From JAUIIK01 sp963745675 (GTDB taxonomy: Bacteria > Chloroflexota > Chloroflexia > Thermomicrobiales > CFX8), in assembly GCA_963745675.1 (NCBI GenBank), contig CAVUYM010000011.1, positions 1 to 64,000 of the forward strand: DNA of 64,000 nt, written 5' to 3'. Both the position numbers and the translations under genes were made by a program. Shown in pieces: positions 1-9,416 of the stretch (its first letter is position 1; every line of letters begins with the position of its first letter). The notes beneath the pieces are model-generated. The model did no database searches. It was not told the origin of the DNA and saw only the letters and a list, made by a program, of their open reading frames with translations.

Positions 1-546
1 CGGTTTCTGGGCGTTCGACAACCGCTACCATCCGCATCTCGCTTCCATTTGTCTTCCCTACTTTTTGCAACGCTGACGACCGGGTCTTGAAGGACGATCA
101 AAGCCACAGCGATCAGAGCAGTCTAGCCTGAGATCAGCAACGACCGAATCTACGAGACAAGCGAATGACCTTCTTACACTTGTCCAATGCCATGAGGATG
201 GCGCATAATTATTATCGCTGTGGCAGTTGCCAGGGTATTTTGGTGTCCGACGCAGCACTCAGGACCGGAGAGTCGTATTCCGGCAATAGTGGTTAGTAGG
301 AGGTTCGTCTTTCTTGGACGGTAGTCAATCCAGCTTATCCGACCCCGCCGCTAGACGGCGCCGGCTGTCAGGAGACCGAAGATTGGCGCGCCTCATGAGT
401 ATGCGCCGCTAACCCCTTCACATCCCGTCTCCTCACGCCAGTGAGGCGCTAGCTGCGGAGTCAAGAGTCCAAAGCTGCAAGCTAGCAGAACGGGAGTTTC
501 ACAATGGTCAGATTTCTTCGGAACCGGGGCAGCAAGCCCCGCCAGG
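1..546. other. No gene recognised
   Basis: All frames here are short and none resembles a known family or has a convincing ribosome binding site. The stretch may hold the remains of a gene broken at the window edge, but I see no conserved motif in it. Confidence 0.5.
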
Positions 547-705
547 ATGAAGTTGTCCGCAGAGAGATCATCACGCTCGAAGGACCGCGCGAAGAGTTCC
601 AGTGTCGACGATCTGAAGTTGCAGCGCGAAATCCGCAACCTGATGAAAGAACAGCGGCCGGGACGTTACCGGGTCCAGGTCCGTAGACGGGTCCTTCGTC
701 CGTAG
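547..705 (+). CDS. Small basic hypothetical ORF (52 aa)
   Basis: A 52-codon frame beginning MKLSAERSS and ending RRRVLRP, very rich in Arg and Lys, with an amphipathic-looking middle (DLKLQREIRNLMKEQ). It ends five bases before the start of the acetyltransferase gene and on the same strand, so it could be a leader or small upstream gene. There is no strong Shine-Dalgarno sequence, only CCAGG directly before ATG, and I recognise no family. It may be chance. Confidence 0.25.
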   Translation: MKLSAERSSRSKDRAKSSSVDDLKLQREIRNLMKEQRPGRYRVQVRRRVLRP

Positions 706-709
706 ACCT

Positions 710-1538
710 ATGATCGTCAGACAATCACATATCGCACACGGCATTGAGGAACTGGGACTAGGCGGGTTGCCGGTCTGTATCCATTCATCGATGAAGTCAT
801 TTGGCTGGGTCGACGGCGGCGCGGACGCTATTCTCGACACGTTCCTCGATGCCGGCTGCACTGTCGTCGTCCCGACCTTCAATTATGGCAATGAGATTCC
901 ACCGCCGGACGGCATCTCGATCAGCGCAACGGTTGGAGTGAAGTCCGTGCCGCCACTGTCAGCGGCAACAATGCGAAGCCGTATGCCCCCTCATCGAACA
1001 AAATGACATTCGAAGATATGGGCGCGATACCGGCCGCACTGCTTCGGCGTCCGGAACGAATTCGTGGCGATCACCCGCTCGATTCATTCAGCTCAATCGG
1101 TCCGCTGGCGAATGAGATCATCACCACCCAGTCGCCCTTCAATGTCTACGGTCCACTACGGGCAATTGGCGAGCGTGGCGGCTCGGTGCTGCTGATGGGC
1201 GTCGGGCTGGACAGCATGACATTGATCCACACCGCCGAGCAGGATGCGGGCCGCGAGATGTTCCATCGCTGGGCGCTCGATCGCGACGGCGAGCCGGTCG
1301 AGACGCTCGTTGGTGGCTGCTCCCATGGCTTCCACCAGCTCGAACCGGCCATCGGCCAGCTAGCTCGGGAGACGACCGTCGGCGACAGTCGATGGCGAGC
1401 TTTTCCGATCATCGAGACCCTCCGCGCCGCGGCGGCCGCGATCCAGGCCAACCCACAGATTACGCACTGCGGCAACCCGAACTCTGGACCTGCAATCACG
1501 CCGTCCTCGGTGGGCCAATCGTTCGCTCGCGATCATAG
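710..1538 (+). CDS. Aminoglycoside N(3)-acetyltransferase family protein (two frameshifts)
   Basis: Stitched across three frames this gives about 275 residues, the usual length of the AAC(3)/YokD family, which transfers acetyl from acetyl-CoA to the 3-amino group of aminoglycosides or related amines. The N-terminus has IHSSMKSFGWVDGGADAI, matching the family's HSSL..GWVxGG motif. The middle reads KPYAPSSN then MGAIPAALLRRPE and DHPLDSFSSIGPLA, and a later part has SVLLMGVGLDSMTLIHTAE. Breaks lie near 900 and near 1485. After the second, the frame reads CNHAVLGGPI and stops at 1538, which fits the family's Cys-rich tail. Family is sure. Resistance function is not implied, since many members act on other amines. 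Confidence 0.75.
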
Positions 1539-1551
1539 TCCACCAAACCGA

Positions 1552-2034
1552 TTAGGCGCCAGGGGTCTGTGTGCGAATGTCAGCCGCCAGCAGACGGGCC
1601 AGATTTTCGCCCCAGGCTGTCATGACACCATCGTGGCTGCGCTCCATGCGCCTGTGCAGCGGCGGAATGCGGCTGAGCAGGCGCAGGACCGGATTCGATG
1701 GCTCAACGTCCCAGACGTAGGTCACCTTCGTCGTCGGCCCGTCGGCATGCAGCTGCCAGACACCGGTGCCAATCAGCCCACCGGTCGACGTCAGGCGAAT
1801 AGATTGCGGTTCGTGGATCTCCACGACGGTGGTTTCGAGATGGAAGCGCATACCGAAGTCGCCGCGTACGAGATAGCGAGAGACTGTCCCAACCCCACCT
1901 TCACCTTCGACTTCAACGCGTTCAAATCCGGGCCACCACTCCGGAAAACTCTTCGGATCGGTCAGTCGTTGCCAGACGGCGTCAATCGGCGCTTCAAATT
2001 GCCAGTTGGTCACCAGATGAAATCGCTGCGTCAC
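1552..2034 (-). CDS. SRPBCC (polyketide cyclase/START-like) protein
   Basis: About 160 residues forming one helix-grip domain. It opens TQRFHLVTNWQFEAPIDAVW and continues with PKSFPEWWPGFERVEV, the usual SRPBCC signature of a variable loop followed by WWP. GTG at 2034 is chosen because GAAGGGA precedes it and the homology starts there; the open frame further upstream covers a sigma-factor remnant. Such proteins bind small hydrophobic ligands. The ligand cannot be read from sequence. The frame is intact, unlike its neighbours, and its 3' end meets the acetyltransferase gene tail to tail. Confidence 0.7.
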   Translation of the reverse strand: MTQRFHLVTNWQFEAPIDAVWQRLTDPKSFPEWWPGFERVEVEGEGGVGTVSRYLVRGDFGMRFHLETTVVEIHEPQSIRLTSTGGLIGTGVWQLHADGPTTKVTYVWDVEPSNPVLRLLSRIPPLHRRMERSHDGVMTAWGENLARLLAADIRTQTPGA

Positions 2035-2062
2035 AAATCGCTTCCCTTCTCTCTGAATACTT

Positions 2063-2200
2063 CTATTCGGCACGAGACTCATCCGTATCCAACAACGAGC
2101 GCAGACGACACAAGCCGGTCCGGACCCGCGTCTTGACGGTACCGAGTGGCAGGTTGAGTTCCGCCACTGGCTCTGGGTCAGTCCTCCGAAGTAGGCCCGC
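2063..2200 (-). pseudogene. Remnant of an ECF sigma factor (region 4 only)
   Basis: Two frames together read AYFGGLTQSQ, then VAELNLPLGTVKTRVRTGL and CRLRSLLDTDESRAE before a stop at 2063. This closely matches the end of the intact sigma factor at 21217-21837 (AYFGGLTQSQ...IPLGTIKTRVRTGLRRLR), which is the sigma-70 region 4 helix-turn-helix. Upstream of about 2200 I find no region 2, so most of the gene is missing and not just frameshifted. The remnant ends 28 bases before the SRPBCC start, so the SRPBCC gene may once have been co-transcribed with a sigma factor. Confidence 0.7.
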
Positions 2201-2522
2201 ACTCCCCGCCTCTGGCGCTGGTATGCCGTCGACTCCCGATTCGCACGTAGGCTCGACTCGAGCAGGATTGGACTTGTTCGTCCGTTATCTCTCTGTGCAA
2301 CCATGGACGCCCCGCTTGCATCGTACGTCACCAGCCGCCGAGAAGTTGCTTCATATGGCCAGCCGATCTCTCTATCGCTCGATAGCATCCAACGTGCCAG
2401 GAGATAGCGGGCAGGACCAGTCCAATGACTGATCAGTTTCTGCTCAATTTCCTGAAAGGGCCTCCGGCGCCCAAAAGCTCGGGCTAATCCGACGCTGGAT
2501 CAGGGCTTCGTTTGGATACCGG

Positions 2523-2946
2523 CTAGTGTCCGCGGAGCTTAGTCAGACGAACACGTAGGGCAGCAGAATAGGTCGTAGCGAAGGAGTCAGGAGTCATCCC
2601 GATGCGGCCGATACACTTCGCGAAACTTCTCGAAAACGCATCGACGGCAGTCGCAAGCGGCGTATCGGTGATCTTCCCGAGCTTCACCATCGAACTGAAC
2701 GATGTTACCGCCGCTGCCGTCGGAGTCGAAATTGAGCGAAACCTTCGGATGTGTGGCGATGTTGCGTAGTTTCGGCGTGTCGGGCTCGCTATAGATCAGC
2801 ATCTCGGCATCCCCATCCCAGAGGAACCAGACAGGAACCGGAATCGGCTGGCCATCGCCCGAACCGTCGTCAGCCAGACGATTGATTCTTCTCGCAAACG
2901 CCTCTGCGACACGTTGACCCTATGCGGTCGATCTGTCAAATGGCAT
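2523..2946 (-). pseudogene. Pyridoxamine 5'-phosphate oxidase-like (PPOX) protein, frameshifted
   Basis: Stitched frames give about 140 residues of the split-barrel flavin or F420-binding family. The start reads MPFDRSTA, followed by a stop in that frame. Then QPIPVPVWFLWDG and AEMLIYSEPDTPKLRNIATH match the core beta strands, and VSLNFDSDGSGGNIV matches the next pair. The tail is in another frame: AFSRSFAKCIGRIGM then TPDSFATTYSAALRVRLTK, the usual family ending. At least three breaks fall in 424 bases. Members use FMN or F420 for small-molecule redox; which applies here is unclear. Confidence 0.7.
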
Positions 2947-3091
2947 AGAATCTCCAATTCAGATATCGACAGTGATTGAGACCAGAATCATTCTACCGGG
3001 CGGCAGATCGAGTACCGTTGCCCGGATGTCAACGAACGTCGATCCAGATGTCTAAAGACCTTTCAGGCCCGAACGAATGAGCAGCTGAGCG

Positions 3092-3586
3092 ATGGGTGAA
3101 ATCGCATTGGGTCGGATAGAAGCAAGTAGTGAGATCAACGCCAGCCCCGAAGCCATCTGGCGCGTGGTGCTGGCGTACGAGCGCTGGCCGGAGTGGTCGC
3201 CGCTCTTCCAGCTCGTTGAACCCGAGTCGCCGGAGAAGGGGCTGAACGGAGAGTGGACGCTCAACGGCGTGATCGGGCGCGTACCCTACAGCGGTCTGTT
3301 TCATCAGGTTGGCCACCGGCCGCTCGAAGCCTTCGCCTTCGCTTCGATTCGCATCTCGCCACCTTACGACTTCATCCGCCACACAGTCCTGCTAAAGAGG
3401 GAAACATCGCTCCCAACTCTGACCTGGCGCATTGAGTACAGCATGTCCGGCGGCCCTGGCGGCTGGATCGTTGATCGACTGCTCGTACGCCGTAGTCTCG
3501 ATGGCTTTCTCGATCGAGCAATCGCTGCCATCGCGGAACAGGTGCAAGGAAATCAATCTACCCACAGTCCGAATGGCCGCAGATAG
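3092..3586 (+). CDS. SRPBCC family protein
   Basis: An intact 164-residue frame: IEASSEINASPEAIWRVV then YERWPEWSPLFQLVEPE, the characteristic opening of a START/Bet v 1-like ligand-binding domain. A C-terminal amphipathic helix (SLDGFLDRAIAAIAEQVQ) closes the fold, again typical. The protein is soluble with no signal peptide. It is convergent with the helix-turn-helix gene ending at 3594 and not close kin of the SRPBCC protein at 1552-2034. Its ligand is unknown. Confidence 0.75.
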   Translation: MGEIALGRIEASSEINASPEAIWRVVLAYERWPEWSPLFQLVEPESPEKGLNGEWTLNGVIGRVPYSGLFHQVGHRPLEAFAFASIRISPPYDFIRHTVLLKRETSLPTLTWRIEYSMSGGPGGWIVDRLLVRRSLDGFLDRAIAAIAEQVQGNQSTHSPNGRR

Positions 3587-3593
3587 CTCTGGC

Positions 3594-4137
3594 CTAACGC
3601 CGCTCGAGGGCGTCGTAGCCAGCCTGGGTGATGAGGAATTCGCGGCCGACGTCGGGGCCACGGCGGTGGTAGACGCCGGAGAGTACCCGGATCAGGCCTT
3701 CGTTCACGAGACGCGAAAAGCGTGCCTTCGGGACGGTGATGCGGCCTTCGTGGAATGCAGGGTGGAGAACGTCGCCGTCTGGGTATGGATGAAAGCCGAA
3801 CCCATGTCGGCGCGATGAGCTTCGTTGAGCAATCGTAACAACTCAAATGCGGCCTTAAATTGGTCGTCTTCTGGTAAACGCGGCTGGCGAATTGGTATCG
3901 GACCGGTGCGCTGGCGTGTTGCGACTCCTCTTCTTCCTGCTCGTGGTGCTCCTGGGCGACCGGTACCGGCCGTGCAGCTGCCCGAACTTCGGATATATGC
4001 ACCAACTTCTGACGCCGATCGAGCGGGTTCTGATAAATCGTGAAACGGCCTTCGCGCACGAGGCGTGCCATGGTGGTGTGGCTGACACCGAGAATGTCCT
4101 GGGCTTCCTTAAGGGGGATGAGTTCTCGATCTTCCAT
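3594..4137 (-). CDS. Helix-turn-helix DNA-binding protein (frameshifted)
   Basis: About 180 residues when one break near 3910 is repaired. The N-terminal part (ELIPLKEAQDILGVSHTTMA then RLVREGRFTIY and KLVHISEV) is an excisionase/MerR-like helix-turn-helix with a following wing, as in site-binding regulators. The C-terminal part, in the next frame, reads DDQFKAAFELLRLLNEAHRA, then EGRITVPKARFSRLVNEGLI, and ends AGYDALERR, which resembles a second winged-helix region. ATG at 4137 starts at the homology. It is upstream of and co-directional with redox module A by position only. The target is unknown. Confidence 0.6.
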
Positions 4138-4244
4138 CAGGCCACTCCAAAGCTCTGCAATATGAGGCAAAGTAGCTCCAGCCGCAACACTACGGCGCGA
4201 TAATCTACGCGTCAAGCCCCGATCGGGGCCTTTTGTCAGCTATA

Positions 4245-4618
4245 TCAGGCAGGCTCCATACTGCTGAGCCACTCATGTAGCTGTTCGATCTGCTCGTCAC
4301 TAATCTGCTCTTCGGTGAAGGGCGGCTTGGCGGAGCCTTTGCCATTACGCACGCGAGTCCGGAACTGGCCAATGATCATTCGGGTGCCGACGAGGTTTGT
4401 GCGAGGATTCACGCCATCACCTTCGCCGTTCTCGCCGTGGCATTCCGCGCAACCGACTTCGACGAACAGGGCCTGAGCCTCAGCCGCCGCTGGGTCGTCA
4501 CTCCCCGCATCTCCCGCATCTCCCGCATCATCGTCGTCATCGCCGCCACATGCCGCCAGACTGCCGCCAAGCAGCAGCAGGATGGCAAGAAAACTCCCAG
4601 ACGCTTCCCAATAGTCAT
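4245..4618 (-). CDS. Lipoprotein monohaem cytochrome c (one frameshift)
   Basis: Starts MTIGKRLGVF, then, in the next frame, FLAILLLLGGSLAACGG, a lipoprotein signal with Cys in a SLAAC lipobox, so it is membrane-anchored outside the cell. An acidic linker of Asp, Ala and Gly follows, built on short DNA repeats. The haem site is CAECH, with downstream NLVGTRMIIGQF and SAKPPFTEEQISDEQIEQL, a class I cytochrome c pattern where the Met ligand precedes the last helix. The break is near 4590. It is the last gene of redox module A and the likely electron acceptor or donor for the NrfD/FeS pair. Confidence 0.8.
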
Positions 4619-4723
4619 GCGCGTATCTCCCTCTAGATACCCCGATGCGTCCCGGTACGAGACGACACAGTGACTGTCCCGTCGTCCTGAACGGATCCAT
4701 TCTCCGACTCGGTAGGTCCTACT

Positions 4724-5669
4724 TTAGCTTAGTGGAACGACCTGGCCAGCCTTGATCCAGGCATGTTCGTAGGCCAGCAACCCTGCCAGCGCGAGCAAGG
4801 CAGCGCCCTCGAATGCACTGTTCGGACCGCCACTCAAATAGATCGTCGCCCACGCCAGCGGGATGAGATGGCCGATGAGGATCGCGCCATACCAGAAGAG
4901 TCGTGAATAGCTGCCAACGGTCATCGACGATGCAGCACGCGCGATATGCGTCGTGGGGTGAGCTGAGAAGAGCTCAGCAAAGATGACGAGCGCGTTGGCC
5001 AGCAAGCCTCCGAGAAGAATCCAGCTGAGCACTTCGGCGAGGTTTGTGGTGATGTCGAGCCCAACACCGACGAGCAGCAGCATCGACGCACCGGCGACGG
5101 TCGCCTGGATCAACAGATGCGGCAGCAGAAGCGGGCTCTGCCAGAAATCGCGCCCTTCAGCCTGTCCAAAGAGATAGGCGGTGTAGCCGGAGCCGGCCGC
5201 AGCCAAGCGGTACACCGAGAATGCCGAGCCCAATCCAGGTCGCCTCAGCATCAACGTCGAGAACGCCGGCTGCCAGCCATGCCGTTGCCAACGCTCCGAA
5301 TGCCGCCAGAACGTAACCACCGAGCGCCAGCCATGAAGTGCGGTTCGGCTTTAGCAGCAGATACCAGAAGCGTTCGGGCCGTTTCAGATCGGCGATCAAC
5401 AGCGCAGCCGTAACACTAATGAAGAAGAGCGCGAGAATCGGCGCCGCAACCTCGAGCAATCCAAGATCGGTCGACCAGTCAAAGAGCGCCAGAGCCGCTG
5501 CGAGGCCGAGCGAGCCGGCGGCAATCGATTTGGTCCAGAGGTAGGTCGAGACTTTCCAGCCCCACGGTTGCGGGTGATGCACATCGTAAGCAACACGCGG
5601 CGCGCCCGGCTTCATCAGCGCCGGGTCCGCTTCCCATGCGGGGCTGACGTCGGCCTGTCGTCGGGACAT
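4724..5669 (-). CDS. NrfD/PsrC-like quinone-reactive membrane subunit (one frameshift)
   Basis: About 310 residues with eight or so hydrophobic helices. The first part has HPQPWGWKVSTYLWTKSIAA and LIADLKRPERFWYLLLKPN, a hallmark of the NrfD family (D.KRPERF...). After a break near 5212 it continues RLAAAGSGYTAYLFGQAEGR, then DFWQSPLLLPHLLIQA. NrfD proteins bind menaquinone and pass electrons to or from an FeS partner. The upstream FeS frame runs into this gene, and the PYVPTTGRRQ / SRRQADVSPAW overlap near 5650 suggests the two may be one fused polypeptide. No molybdopterin subunit is adjacent. Confidence 0.8.
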
Positions 5670-6331
5670 ACGGCTCGGCGGCGAGACTCAGATTGTGGCT
5701 GTCGATACCATTGACATAACTGTGGTCCTGGACTTCCGCCCAGAGGTAAGAGCGACCGCGCGCCAGCGCCTCGGGCGTCAGGTTGGCATCTTCAGCTCCA
5801 AGGTAGAAGACCTTCGGCTTGGTGCCCTGCTCAGGCTTGCGCACGCTAACCGGTTCTTGGCCAATCAAACGGGCGATGTCGCTTGAGGCATCGTCCATAT
5901 CTCCGGCGATGATCGCTTTTTCAGGACAGACGACGACGCAGGCAGGCAAGAGATCCTGCTCGACGCGATGGACGCAGTAGTTGCACTTGGCGGCGGTGTT
6001 GTTGTCCGGGTCGATGTAGAGGGCGTCGTAGGGGCAGGCCTGCATGCCGGCGCGGCAGCCGATGCAGCGGTCGCGGTCGAGATCGACGATCCGGTCCGGG
6101 GCGCTTCTCGAGCACCCAGACCGGGCAGATCGTGACGCAGGGCGCCTGATCGCAGTGGTTGCAGCGGAGCACGGTGAAGAAGCGGCGCGTGTCCGGCCAG
6201 GTCCCCTTCTCGACGTACTTCACCCAGGTCCGGAAGTCCCCCACCGGCACGCCGTTCTCCGCCTTGCACGCCACCGTGCACGCGTGACAGCCGATGCACT
6301 TCCGCTGGTCGATGACAAAACCGTAGCGCAC
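5660..6331 (-). CDS. 4Fe-4S ferredoxin-type subunit, DmsB/PsrB-like (one frameshift)
   Basis: Begins RYGFVIDQRKCIGCHACTVA, the first cluster motif, followed by CNHCDQAPCVTICP. After a break near 6105 it reads RCIGCRAGMQACPYDALYI and CNYCVHRVEQDLLPACVVVC, giving the four Cys groups of a DmsB-type subunit. GTG at 6331 is preferred because family members start MRYGFVID here and GGGACGGAG lies upstream; an ATG at 6388 is an alternative. The protein lacks a Tat signal, unlike the FeS subunit of module B. It should relay electrons between the NrfD quinone site and a partner, here most simply the lipoprotein cytochrome. It may be fused to the NrfD gene. Confidence 0.8.
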
Positions 6332-6707
6332 TGCGTCTCCGTCCCGGTCGTCGAAGGGCCTCGCTCCTGCGTGAAGGTAGCATGCCACGCGTGTTGGATG
6401 AAAGAGCCACGAAGAATGAGACTATTTGTCAGGACATGGTCCTGGACATAGCATCCTCAGCGATGGATCGCTATCTGCAAGGGCTATCGCTAATCTGCCA
6501 CCGTAATCTGGAGCGACGCCAGCGTGTCCTGTCCGCAGGTGAGGTTTGCGCTTCTTTCGGTGCAAAGGCCGGTGATTGTCATAGTCATCTTTGTCATGGC
6601 GCTGGCTTCACCGAACTAGATCCTCCTTTTGATCTGGAGAAAGATGAATGCGTGATGGACACATGATATTGTTTCGAGACGCACCAAGTCACGATGGAGA
6701 GTAAATC
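6332..6707. other. Intergenic, no gene recognised
   Basis: The stretch separates module A (minus) from a toxin-antitoxin pair (plus) and must carry both promoters. No frame in it resembles a protein, and I see no strong hairpin. Confidence 0.4.
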
Positions 6708-6972
6708 ATGGTCGTCACAAAACAGGACCTGCACCAACTCATCGACGAGATTCCTGAACAGGAACATCAGGCGGCTGCCAAGTACTTGCAGCGCCTACGC
6801 GATTTCGCAAACGATCCGGTCTACCAGGCATTCAGAACGCTCCAATCGACGACGAGCCAGTATCTCCGGAGGAGCGCCGCCTTATCGACGAGGCGAAGGC
6901 CGAAGTCGCGCGCGGCGAGGTCGTAAGCTGGAAGAAGCGCAAGGGCTCCTTTTTGGCAACGAAGAGAAGTAG
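6708..6972 (+). CDS. Antitoxin of a RelE/ParE-type pair (one frameshift)
   Basis: About 87 residues once a break near 6840 is repaired: MVVTKQDLHQLIDEIPEQEH, then YLQRLRDFANDPVYQAF, then, in the new frame, APIDDEPVSPEERRLIDEAK and VARGEVVSWKKRKG. The helical N-terminus and the acidic PEERRLIDEAxxEVxRGE tail are usual in small antitoxins paired with RelE-like toxins. GGAGAG precedes ATG at a good distance. Its TAG stop touches the ATG of the toxin gene, as in a coupled operon. The exact antitoxin family is not certain. Confidence 0.7.
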
Positions 6973-7230
6973 ATGAGCTGGCAGCTCAACTACTCGCGCC
7001 GGGCAATTCGTGACATGCGCGCTATTTCCGAAGGACAGCGTCAAGACATTAACAACCGCTTGCGACAGGCCGCCGACGATCCTGGCAGGGCTGATCTCCG
7101 GAAACTCGCTGGAGGCGAAAATGAGTGGAGATTGCGAGTTGGGCGTTGGCGAGCGATCATCGGATTCGACAACACCGGAGGAACGATGACGGTGCTGCGC
7201 GTCCTGCCTCGTGACCGCGCCTACCGATAA
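6973..7230 (+). CDS. RelE/ParE-family toxin
   Basis: An intact 85-residue protein of the usual RelE length. It has SRRAIRDMRAISEGQRQDIN, the helical hairpin, then DLRKLAGGENEWRLRVGRWR, which carries the K.L.G....WRLRVG.WR motif, and a final strand VLRVLPRDRAYR. Such toxins cleave mRNA on the ribosome or, in ParE, poison gyrase; the R..G.WR pattern with basic residues favours the mRNA interferase side. The gene starts directly after the antitoxin stop. Confidence 0.85.
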   Translation: MSWQLNYSRRAIRDMRAISEGQRQDINNRLRQAADDPGRADLRKLAGGENEWRLRVGRWRAIIGFDNTGGTMTVLRVLPRDRAYR

Positions 7231-7360
7231 CTCCAGAGCGTGACCCGAAGCGCCTTCGATGCTTCTCTCTTGCATGAATACTTCAGGACGACGAAAGAGA
7301 CAGAACACATACGGAACCCCACCATTGGCTGGCCAGCAATCAAAGGGCTCGACCGATTGG

Positions 7361-8004
7361 ATGTTTCAGCGCAACGCTCCTGAGCCGGTACCTCAATCGA
7401 CCCACCGGCTACCGCCAGTTCGAGCGAGGCAACCAGTTCGTATCCGGCGTCGTGGACGCGGGATGCGCCTCGTCGTCTGGTTGATGGCGCTTACATTGAT
7501 TGCAATCGTCGTGGTCATCGGGGCGATGTTGGCCAGTGAGATGATCGTCAAACCGATGGTCGCCGAAAGGGTCGAAGCCGACTGGGTGCCGGGTGGGACA
7601 ACTTCGTTGCCCAAGAGCTTGCCGCACTGCCAGTCCCGGTCGACGCTCCGCAGCAATATCTCGTCTCAGAAGGGGAGCTGAACCAGCGCATCGCCGAACA
7701 GACGGACCTCGGCCCGCTCGATGGCGCGAGCGCCGAGATTCACGAAGAGGGCATCGTCGTCCATCTCAGCGCCTACCGCATGTCCGGTACCTACCGCGCG
7801 CAGGTTGTTGAGGTGGATGGAGCCGTGAGTATCAGAAATGGTTCCCTCAGCGGTCCGCTCAGCTACGTCATTCCGGTCGGAGAGCTAGAGCGCGCTGCCA
7901 ATGAAGCGATCATCGGGTCACTGGTAGCAACGAGCCTGCGAGTCACAGACGTTACACTTGCCGAAGGTGAGATCGTGCTGACGTTGGAACCAACAGGAGC
8001 GTGA
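7361..8004 (+). CDS. Membrane-anchored hypothetical protein (one frameshift)
   Basis: About 214 residues: a short basic cytoplasmic N-terminus, one hydrophobic helix (VVWLMALTLIAIVVVIGAML), then an extracytoplasmic domain. The break is near 7590. After it the frame reads VAQELAALPVPVDAPQQYLV, SEGELNQRIAEQTDLGPLDG and VTLAEGEIVLTLEPTG. The repeated amphipathic strands resemble lipid-binding DUF families of envelope proteins, but I cannot name one. The start is uncertain; ATG at 7361 lacks a clear ribosome binding site. Confidence 0.5.
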
Positions 8005-8088
8005 GACGGCAAACCCAACGGATAATGAACCTCCACCAGCGCATCTGACGGCGCTCATATAACCTTTCCAGGCATCCCCGCCTGAACG

Positions 8089-9325
8089 ATGGTCGATGCA
8101 CGCGGCACGACGCCGATCCAGAACATCAACTGGCGCCGCAATCTTTACGCCCTCTGGATCGCCCAGCTCTTGACGATCATGGGTTTCAGCATGCGTACCC
8201 CCTTCCTACCTTTCTTTCTCGAAGACATTGGCGCGGCGAGCTTCTCCAGCCAGGCACTCTGGGCGGGAGCAATCAATGCTGGCGGAGCGCTCATCATGGC
8301 CGTGTCAGCGCCTATCTGGGGCATCGTTGCCGACCGCCGTGGGCGCAAGCTAATGGTCTTGCGAGCGATGTTCATGGCTTCAGTGACGGTTAGCCTGATG
8401 AGCCTGGCGCAGAACCCGTGGCATCTCCTCGGGTTACGCTTCATCGAAGGCGGCTTCACCGGAACCGTTGGGCCTCAACGACATTGATCGCCAGCACAAC
8501 GCCGCGCCGCCAACGCGGGTTCGCGCTCGGCATGATGCAGACGGCTGTCTTCTCGGGCGCATCAGCCGGACCATTATCGGCGGCGTCCTGGCCGATCAGA
8601 TCGGCTATCGTCCGACCTTTCTCGTCGCCGGCCTGTTGATCTTCGTCAGCGCGATCATCGTCGTAACTCAGGTAAAAGAAAACTTCGTACGTCCCGAACC
8701 GGCTCGTGCAGGCGAGTCAACGGGACCCTCAACGCGGGCGCTGCTCTTTGGCGCGGCAATGATGTCGATGATCGGAGTCATGTTCGCGCTGCGGATCGGT
8801 AACAGCGCGATCCAGCCCATCATGCCACTCTACGTAAAGAACTGGCTGCATCGAGTTCGGTCGCAACACTGGCAGGGCTGACACTCGGTATCGCCGGGCT
8901 TACCAGCGCCATCTCGGCCATAACCCTCGGCCGCCTGGCAGACAAGATCGGGCATCGCCGTATTCTGCTGCCAGCCGCTTTCGCCTCGCGGCGCCCTACA
9001 TCCCAATGGCCTTTGCCAGTCACCCTGGCAGTTGATCGTCTTGAGCGGGCTGCTCGGCATTGCGGCAGGCGGCGTTACACCGAGTGCGAACGCCGTCATC
9101 AACAACCTGACTCCGGCTGCACGACGAGGGGCGATTTTCGGTTTCACCGCGTCGATAACAGCAATGGGAGCCTTCATCGGGCCACTCGGCGGGGCAAGCA
9201 TCGCCGCCGCGTTCGACATCAGGCTGACCTTCCTCGTCATCGGTGTCCTAATGATGTTCGGCGCACTGGGGGTGCTTCTCGCCGTCCGCTCCGGCGTTGA
9301 CCTCGACGCCGAGGGCGAGGAATAG
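8089..9325 (+). pseudogene. MFS drug-efflux-type transporter, broken in several places
   Basis: Four or more frames are needed to read about 410 residues with 12 expected helices. Recognisable pieces are LYALWIAQLLTIMGFSMRTP, WGIVADRRGRKLMVLRAMF (the MFS loop 2-3 motif G..aDr.GRk), GMMQTAVFSGASAGP, GGVLADQIGYRPTFLVAGL (the antiporter region) and TLGRLADKIGHRRIL (the second-half repeat of the loop motif). Breaks fall near 8470, 8560, 8855 and 8990. The family is sure; substrate is not readable. It lies after the membrane protein on the same strand. Confidence 0.75.
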
Positions 9326-9404
9326 CCCACCAGATTGACGTCGACCGACTCGACCGGCTACCGTCTGCGCATCATGCGATCGGTATTCGATCGATGACAG
9401 TTCC

Positions 9405-9410
9405 AGGAGG
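9405..9410 (+). promoter_or_regulatory. Strong ribosome binding site
   Basis: AGGAGG, six bases before an ATG at 9417. It fixes the start of a gene whose body is broken into several frames. Confidence 0.75.
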
Positions 9411-9416
9411 AAAACA

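Noticed and set aside
1540..2136. Plus-strand continuation of the acetyltransferase frame to 2136
   Set aside because: It is the reverse strand of the SRPBCC gene; the acetyltransferase ends at 1538 after a frame change.
1552..2388. A 278-codon open frame for the SRPBCC gene
   Set aside because: The upstream 118 codons are antisense-free but contain the sigma-factor remnant in a mixed frame; the SRPBCC domain and its ribosome site start at 2034.
6382..6666. Plus-strand 94-codon frame upstream of the RelE pair
   Set aside because: No ribosome site or family, and its first part overlaps the start of the FeS gene on the other strand.
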